Shown here: positions 1-3,889 of the stretch, one piece after another | Layout of the letters: the number at the start of each line of letters is the position of its first letter | How positions within the stretch are numbered: position 1 is the stretch's first letter | NCBI GenBank assembly: GCA_946885425.1 | Contig: CAMPGJ010000019.1 | Span: forward strand, 1 to 12,646 | Source: an uncultured bacterium | GTDB taxonomy: Bacteria; Patescibacteria; Microgenomatia; Levybacterales; UBA12049 | Direction: 5' to 3' | DNA: 12,646 bases | Made by a program: the position numbers and the translations under genes | The notes under the pieces: model-generated | The model's database searches: none | Told to the model about the DNA's origin: nothing | The model's input: the letters and a program-made list of their open reading frames with translations, nothing else

Positions 1-39
1 TTGTGATATAGTCCTTACACGATTCTAACAAATCGCTTT

Positions 40-1350
40 ATGAAAGAAACTGCCCTACGAAATACAATTTATGAATCCGTTCTCGATCTCGCCACTGACG
101 AAGGCATCAATGCCTCTGGCAAGGAGGAAATTTACGGCTGCATCTTCGGGAGAGATAGCTTTATTACGATAAATAAACTACTCAAAGTGTACTCCAATCC
201 CGCAACAAGAACGCATATTGATCCTGAACCACTTCGGGCTATGTCTAAGACAGCTCTCACAACACTTATGACACTCCAGGGTAAAGAATTTAATATAGAA
301 AGTGGTGAAGAACCAGGGAAATTTATTCATGAATATAGAAAAGAAAAACATGAGCGCCTGACCAAGAGAGAAGTAAATCCCTGGTACATATATCCTGATA
401 ACATATTTAGAAATTATGATTCTTTGGATTCTACCCCTCTTGGCCTGATAGCCATTAATAATTATTGGGAAGCTACTCATGATGATGCATTTTTACTCAA
501 AGCACTGCCATCAGTTGAAGCAGGTCTTAACTGGATGATTACTTATGGGGATCGTGATAAGGACCAGCTTTTAGAATATGAATTTCCAAAGAAGAGAAAG
601 CATTGGGGTTTGCATGTCCAGTCATGGACTGATTCTATGGAGTCTGTTACACAAGCTGACGGCAAATTTCCTCTCTATCCAATTGCACCGGTTGAAGTTC
701 AAGGATATGCATGGCTTGCTTTCAAAAAATGGGCTGATTTTTATGGGGATATGAATCATAACTATGCAAAAACAGAAAATTTTGCTCATAAACTTGAAGC
801 ACAAGCAGCACAAATAAAGAAGAGGTTTAATGAGTTGTTCCTATTTGAATCTGAAGGGCATATGTTTCCAGTTCAGGCTCTGGATGGCGATAAAAATCAA
901 TTGAAGACGGTGACGGGAAATCCTTTGCTGCTTCTTTGGAGTGGGTATAATAAAGATGGGAGATATGAGTCAATCTTAGAAGATAAGTACATACCAGGTC
1001 TGGTGAAGCGATCTTTTATGCCTGATATGTTCGAACATGACGCCGGAATCCGAACGATGAGTACAGCTTCCTCCACATACATTCCTGGCCAAAATTCATA
1101 TCACAATGGGAGTTTTTGGCCAAAGCTCAATGGTATGGCGCATGAAGGGCTAGTAAATTTTGGATACAGAGAGGAAGCTGAAAAACTCCACGCCGCAACA
1201 ATGGCACCCATTCATCATTTTGGTTCGCCTATTGAGCTCTATGTGAAGCATGAAAATCAATATATGCCGTATCAAAATGAACGAGGACAGCAAGCCTGCA
1301 AACAGCAAGCCTGGTCAGCGGCAGTAGCTTTGGATCTTTTAACTTTATAA
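40..1350 (+). CDS. Amylo-alpha-1,6-glucosidase-like glycoside hydrolase (glycogen debranching enzyme catalytic domain type)
   Basis: The 436-residue product has the pattern of the (alpha/alpha)6-barrel debranching-enzyme glucosidase domain. An FGRDS motif at residues 36-40 matches the conserved substrate-site segment. WTDSMES at 196-202 matches the W-x-D-S stretch of the family, and IAPVEVQGYAW at 215-225 is the very typical following helix. HNGSFWP at 355-361 matches the late HNGSVWP motif, and the end has the usual QxAWSAA pattern. Full bacterial debranching enzymes are often 650-700 residues with an N-terminal beta domain; that domain is absent here, so this is a stand-alone catalytic domain acting on an alpha-glucan or other alpha-glucoside. 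The exact linkage cannot be read from sequence. No signal peptide is seen, so it is probably cytoplasmic. There is no good Shine-Dalgarno; an extended -10 (TGA-TATAGT, 4-12) may serve it. The neighbours give no pathway clue. Confidence 0.8.
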   Translation: MKETALRNTIYESVLDLATDEGINASGKEEIYGCIFGRDSFITINKLLKVYSNPATRTHIDPEPLRAMSKTALTTLMTLQGKEFNIESGEEPGKFIHEYRKEKHERLTKREVNPWYIYPDNIFRNYDSLDSTPLGLIAINNYWEATHDDAFLLKALPSVEAGLNWMITYGDRDKDQLLEYEFPKKRKHWGLHVQSWTDSMESVTQADGKFPLYPIAPVEVQGYAWLAFKKWADFYGDMNHNYAKTENFAHKLEAQAAQIKKRFNELFLFESEGHMFPVQALDGDKNQLKTVTGNPLLLLWSGYNKDGRYESILEDKYIPGLVKRSFMPDMFEHDAGIRTMSTASSTYIPGQNSYHNGSFWPKLNGMAHEGLVNFGYREEAEKLHAATMAPIHHFGSPIELYVKHENQYMPYQNERGQQACKQQAWSAAVALDLLTL

Positions 1351-1375
1351 TCTTCTGGAATTCTTACCCCCAGCC

Positions 1376-1405
1376 TTGACATAACCTATAATATTGTTAT
1401 ATAAT
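1376..1405 (+). promoter_or_regulatory. Consensus sigma70 promoter of the two-gene cassette
   Basis: TTGACA at 1376-1381 and TATAAT at 1400-1405 are both perfect consensus boxes with an 18-bp spacer. The predicted transcription start is near 1411-1413, giving a leader of about 90 nt before the first start codon. This is the strongest promoter by sequence in the window. Half-sites ATAAC (1381-1385) and GTTAT (1396-1400) lie in the spacer. Confidence 0.8.
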
Positions 1406-1406
1406 C

Positions 1407-1416
1407 TCCTATAGGA
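1407..1416. promoter_or_regulatory. Perfect 10-bp palindrome at the predicted transcription start (candidate operator)
   Basis: TCCTATAGGA at 1407-1416 is its own reverse complement and covers the expected start site of the consensus promoter just upstream. A dimeric repressor site is the natural reading, but no regulator is identified and a 10-bp palindrome can occur by chance. Confidence 0.35.
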
Positions 1417-1500
1417 CTTTGATAAGCTAGGGCAATTGCGCCTTGGTGGATCTACTTGTCCAGGATCTTTGAAAAGTTAGGGAAAGCAAAGGAGAAAATC

Positions 1501-1707
1501 ATGCTCACTGTAGAGATGGTGGAAGAATACATTGATGACAAGCTCGGGGAGGTTTACTTTCTCGGAAAAGGAATCGATGTTATGCTTCCGGAAAAACCAA
1601 CACCTGCTGTACTTCAGAGGGTAATCTCTGAGTTCAGTTCGGCAGGATGGCTTTGTAAAGGCTCAGGTAATACTATTTACCTGACTACAACCGCAGCTCT
1701 GAACTGA
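1501..1707 (+). CDS. Small hypothetical protein, first gene of the cassette (68 aa)
   Basis: The frame is open from a TTG at 1456, but the start at ATG 1501 is preferred because AAAGGAG (1488-1494) sits 6 nt before it, an ideal Shine-Dalgarno. The 68-residue product is mixed in charge, with no membrane segment or signal peptide. Its middle has a beta-turn-helix look (GKGIDVMLPEKPTPAVLQRVI) followed by an aGW segment and a short beta end (NTIYLTT). I do not recognise the family; the shape (basic strand, helix, GW, strand) recalls small phage or plasmid proteins, but that is only an impression. It ends in TGA and is followed 20 nt later by the second gene, so both should be on one transcript from the 1376 promoter. 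Confidence 0.65.
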   Translation: MLTVEMVEEYIDDKLGEVYFLGKGIDVMLPEKPTPAVLQRVISEFSSAGWLCKGSGNTIYLTTTAALN

Positions 1708-1716
1708 AACCTGAAG

Positions 1717-1721
1717 AGGAG
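1717..1721 (+). promoter_or_regulatory. Strong Shine-Dalgarno before the second cassette gene
   Basis: AGGAG at 1717-1721 (within GAAGAGGAGAAG) lies 6 nt before ATG 1728. Most other genes in the window have no such site, so its presence here sets this cassette apart. Confidence 0.7.
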
Positions 1722-1727
1722 AAGTAC

Positions 1728-2081
1728 ATGACAAGTCTGCGCATCGACCCGCTTGCTGTGGAAAAGGTTTCTAACCTCATCCATGAACGGGAAGAAGGCT
1801 TCAATCCCGGCAACTATTGGGAGCAGGAAGACTGGGAAGTAGTAGAGGTAATTGCCTATCGTGAGGATCTTCTTCATGAAGAAGGCAACTATTTCTACGA
1901 GTGCTACGCCGGGCATACTGGAAAGGTACCACCGCAAAGCGATCTGGAGCTTGAATGTATCCAGCTCGGAGCGCATTGGATGACTGTCCGAATGGACGAT
2001 TGTCCTACGTGCCTAGCCCATCGACGAGAAGAAGAACTCAAGTGGGCTATGTTCGGTTTCGATCCGTACGGTGAGATCTGA
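1728..2081 (+). CDS. Hypothetical acidic protein with a CxxC motif, second gene of the cassette (117 aa)
   Basis: The start is fixed by the Shine-Dalgarno at 1717-1721. The 117-residue product is rich in Glu/Asp and aromatic residues, has no membrane segment, and carries four cysteines: one in YECYAG, one in LECIQ and a CPTC pair followed by a histidine (CPTCLAH). This could be a zinc site or a redox pair; neither is proven. I do not recognise the family. A hand count gives 153 G/C in 300 nt (1741-2040, 51%), against 104 in 300 (35%) for 10801-11100 in the first glycosyltransferase gene. That, the strong ribosome site and the consensus promoter suggest acquired DNA. It ends in TGA, with the structured element at 2147-2238 downstream. 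Confidence 0.65.
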   Translation: MTSLRIDPLAVEKVSNLIHEREEGFNPGNYWEQEDWEVVEVIAYREDLLHEEGNYFYECYAGHTGKVPPQSDLELECIQLGAHWMTVRMDDCPTCLAHRREEELKWAMFGFDPYGEI

Positions 2082-2146
2082 GCGATCAGAAACCTCCATA
2101 GTCGCTTTCCATAACTTACTAGAGCAAAACAATTAGCATTGGCGTT

Positions 2147-2238
2147 GTCCGCATTGCGGACTTCGAAAAAAGGTGTTGAGAAGAGGTGCTGTCGCACTGT
2201 TTCCCCCTCAGCGGGGATCACGGTCGACACCGTTTCTT
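2147..2238. terminator. Structured, probably bidirectional terminator between the cassette and the response regulator
   Basis: A small hairpin GTCCGC-att-GCGGAC lies at 2147-2161. Next, GGTGTTGA (2172-2179) pairs with TCGACACC (2224-2231), enclosing two inner hairpins: GTGC/GCAC (2186-2197) and CCCC/GGGG (2203-2216). On the plus strand the stem is followed by U-rich sequence (gTTTcTTc, 2232-2238). On the minus strand it is followed directly by six T (complement of A 2166-2171), the classic intrinsic terminator layout for transcription coming from the response regulator. The long branched loop is unusual, so a structured RNA that also terminates is an alternative. Confidence 0.5.
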
Positions 2239-2289
2239 CACTTCACTTCCAATGCTTTTTTCTTGTCAAAATTAACAATTAACTTTTGT

Positions 2290-2322
2290 GGAGGAGATTG
2301 CTTCGTTCTGCTCGCAATGACA
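2290..2322. repeat. Partial copy of the GTCATTGCGAG palindromic element
   Basis: GAGATTGCTTCGTTCTGCTC (2294-2313) continuing into GCAATGAC matches the right half of the elements found inside ileS (4691-4760) and the second glycosyltransferase (11951-12021). Here it is intergenic and only about half length. The rest of 2239-2375 is AT-rich with a T run at 2256-2261 and shows no gene. Confidence 0.65.
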
Positions 2323-2375
2323 AGTGATTTTAAGAGGGAATGACATTCTGCATGTAATTATTGAGATTGATTGGG

Positions 2376-3047
2376 TTATTCTTTAATAACGTAGCCGAAA
2401 CCTCGTACGGAGTGGAGGAGTTTCTTCTCGTTGTTTTCGTCGATTTTTTTGCGGAGATAGCCCATGTAGACATCAACTACTCTTGTTTCGATATCAGTAG
2501 AGTACATCCAGATTCTTGAAAGGATCATTTCCCTGGTAAGAATTCGTCCTTTATTGTTCATGAGATATTGAAGCAACTTAAATTCCTGAGGTGTTAATTG
2601 TATTTGGGTTCCATTACGGGTGACTTGCAGGGTTTTAGTGTCTAATTCCAAGTCGGAGACTTTTAGAATAGCATCTGTGTCTGATTGCTTTCGAAGTTTG
2701 GCATTAATCCTGGCTAAAAGCTCATCAGCTATAAATGGTTTAGTAACATAGTCATCTGCTCCCAAGTCGAATCCCTGAACAATATCGTTGATAGAATCTT
2801 TTGCTGTTAATAAAATAATTGGTAGATCTTTTGTTTTTTTTCTTATTTCCTGAAGAACTGTTTCTCCTGTCATTACCGGTAGTCCTAAATCCAGCAAAAT
2901 AAGATCAGGTTGTGTGGTACTAAAAAAGTTGAGTGCTTCAAGGCCATTGGTCACGGTATCAACAGCAAAACCATTATCGAGCAAGAGCTCTTTGAGGTAT
3001 TTTTGTAGCCCTTCATCATCCTCTACTATTAGTATAGAGTGCTTCAT
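2376..3047 (-). CDS. OmpR/PhoB-family two-component response regulator
   Basis: The 223-residue product is a complete two-domain response regulator. The receiver domain (about 1-120) has the acidic pocket E9-D10-D11, the phospho-acceptor D53 in LLDLGLP, T81 in LLTAK and K103 in VTKPF. The winged-helix output domain (about 128-223) has the typical LTPQEFKLLQYL, the recognition region TRVVDVYMGYLRKKI and the terminal hairpin VRGFGYVI. It should bind DNA as a phosphorylated dimer on direct repeats. No histidine kinase lies beside it, so it is an orphan within this window. It is transcribed away from the pilin-like gene and converges on the small cassette. The start at 3047 is supported by a -10 box 6 nt upstream, which predicts a leaderless message. 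Confidence 0.93.
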   Translation of the reverse strand: MKHSILIVEDDEGLQKYLKELLLDNGFAVDTVTNGLEALNFFSTTQPDLILLDLGLPVMTGETVLQEIRKKTKDLPIILLTAKDSINDIVQGFDLGADDYVTKPFIADELLARINAKLRKQSDTDAILKVSDLELDTKTLQVTRNGTQIQLTPQEFKLLQYLMNNKGRILTREMILSRIWMYSTDIETRVVDVYMGYLRKKIDENNEKKLLHSVRGFGYVIKE

Positions 3048-3053
3048 GTGAAT

Positions 3054-3082
3054 ATTATAACAATATAAATAAATCCTTACAA
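3054..3082 (-). promoter_or_regulatory. Promoter of the response regulator, predicted leaderless
   Basis: On the minus strand TTGTAA (3082-3077) and TATAAT (3059-3054) are separated by 17 bp. Only 6 nt separate the -10 from the ATG at 3047, so transcription should begin at or next to the start codon. Confidence 0.65.
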
Positions 3083-3100
3083 TAGTTGAGAAGCCTTAAA

Positions 3101-3126
3101 GTACAAAAAGTTAACAATTCTTACAA
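3101..3126. promoter_or_regulatory. Phased ACAA/TTAACA-like direct repeats in the divergent promoter region
   Basis: ACAA cores occur at 3103, 3114 and 3123 (in GTACAAAAAG, TTAACAATTC, TTACAAATGT), 11 and 9 bp apart, between the divergent response regulator and pilin promoters. OmpR/PhoB-type regulators bind direct repeats with about 11-bp phasing, and Bacillus PhoP uses TTAACA-like boxes. The spacing is not exact and the region is AT-rich, so this is a weak candidate. Confidence 0.25.
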
Positions 3127-3170
3127 ATGTTTCGTGCAAATATGATTCTTTCCCACTTTTTAATGGTAGC

Positions 3171-3200
3171 TTGACAAGGCATATAGAGTTATGTTCTAAT
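3171..3200 (+). promoter_or_regulatory. Promoter of the pilin-like gene (extended -10)
   Basis: TTGACA at 3171-3176 and TCTAAT at 3195-3200 have an 18-bp spacer, with TGT directly before the -10 (3192-3194) making it an extended -10. It overlaps the upstream in-frame TTG codon at 3171, which is one reason to reject that codon as a start. Confidence 0.6.
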
Positions 3201-3218
3201 TTAGTTAGGAGTAGATTT

Positions 3219-3776
3219 ATGAAAAGTTTTCCATTTTCAATTATTCAGTTTTCCCGAAAAGGTTTTACCCTTATTGAGCTTCTTATTGTTATTGCTATAT
3301 TAGGTGTTCTGGCTGCAGCATTAATCGCAACAATAGATCCGTTTGAACAGATAAAGAAAGGTGGAGATACAAGAGTAAAAGAACTGTCAACGCAATTTCT
3401 TGAGGCTAATGTGCGGTATTATGCTAATCATGGCGCTCTTCCTTGGCATGCAACAGCAAATGGTGGTGCAAATTGCTACACAGGTGGGAATACTCTCTCT
3501 GCAGTTGTACTCAGTGGTCTAACAACATGTATTGAAACGCTGACATCAGATGGTGAATTAAAACAATCATTTACAAGCTCAACAGATTTATCTTTGGTTA
3601 CTGTAACAAACCCGAATCCACAAACAACAAATGTCACTGATTCAATAGTTTGCTTTGAACCTAAATCTAAAGCTCAGCAAAATGATGTAAACACGAAATA
3701 TAATCAAGATGGAACAATTGCTGCTAATTGTAAATCACAAGGTGGTACAGCCTCTTGCTATTGGTGCACACAATAG
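3219..3776 (+). CDS. Type IV pilin / pseudopilin-like prepilin
   Basis: The start is ATG 3219, with AGGAG (3207-3211) 7 nt upstream; the longer open frame from 3171 runs over the promoter. The 185-residue product begins with a 15-residue leader ending RKG, then FTLIELLIVIAILGVLAAAL, the hallmark of class III signal peptides: cleavage by prepilin peptidase between G15 and F16, and glutamate at mature position +5. Residues 16-38 form the hydrophobic helix that anchors the subunit and packs in the pilus core; a positively charged IKKGGDTRVKE segment follows, as in many pseudopilins. The remainder is a Thr/Ser/Asn-rich globular part with six cysteines, two in a C-terminal CYWC, suggesting disulfides outside the cell. 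Assembly genes (pilB, pilC, pilD) are not in the window. Major versus minor pilin cannot be decided. Confidence 0.88.
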   Translation: MKSFPFSIIQFSRKGFTLIELLIVIAILGVLAAALIATIDPFEQIKKGGDTRVKELSTQFLEANVRYYANHGALPWHATANGGANCYTGGNTLSAVVLSGLTTCIETLTSDGELKQSFTSSTDLSLVTVTNPNPQTTNVTDSIVCFEPKSKAQQNDVNTKYNQDGTIAANCKSQGGTASCYWCTQ

Positions 3777-3800
3777 AACCTAGGGGTTAGGTTCTAGGGA
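3774..3800 (+). repeat. Hairpin at the pilin stop codon, built from a TAGGGGTTAGGTTCT repeat
   Basis: TAGAACCTA (3774-3782) pairs perfectly with TAGGTTCTA (3788-3796) around a 5-nt loop, a 9-bp stem that includes the TAG stop codon. No T run follows, so it is not a standard intrinsic terminator. The sequence is the reverse-complement relative of the repeat at 8058-8087. Confidence 0.6.
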
Positions 3801-3806
3801 TAGTTA

Positions 3807-3840
3807 AGAGAACCATATAGCCATAAAACCATTTATCCAT
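3807..3840. repeat. ATGGTT-family dispersed repeat, copy 1
   Basis: AGAGAACCATATAGCCATA (3807-3825) is identical to 8492-8510, and the next 15 nt differ at three positions, so 31 of 34 bases match. This copy lies between the pilin gene and the ileS promoter. Confidence 0.75.
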
Positions 3841-3853
3841 TTTTAGTCTTCCC

Positions 3854-3882
3854 TTGAATTAACCCTGCTTTTAGGTTAGAAT
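3854..3882 (+). promoter_or_regulatory. ileS promoter, predicted leaderless
   Basis: TTGAAT (3854-3859) and TAGAAT (3877-3882) are spaced by 17 bp; the ATG follows 7 nt after the -10. No Shine-Dalgarno is present. Confidence 0.6.
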
Positions 3883-3889
3883 TAAAGCT

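Noticed and set aside
1456..1500. Upstream TTG start for the first cassette gene
   Set aside because: The strong Shine-Dalgarno at 1488-1494 points to ATG 1501, and the extra 15 residues have no ribosome site of their own.
1904..2230. Minus-strand open frame of 108 codons across the cassette end
   Set aside because: It overlaps the better-supported plus-strand gene and the structured terminator, has no ribosome site, and shows no recognisable protein features.
2082..2375. tRNA or rRNA gene in the cassette-regulator spacer
   Set aside because: The hairpins do not form a cloverleaf and there is no TTCGA-type T-loop in place or CCA-end context.
3171..3218. Upstream TTG start for the pilin gene
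   Set aside because: It is the -35 box of the pilin promoter; ATG 3219 has a Shine-Dalgarno and gives a normal prepilin leader.
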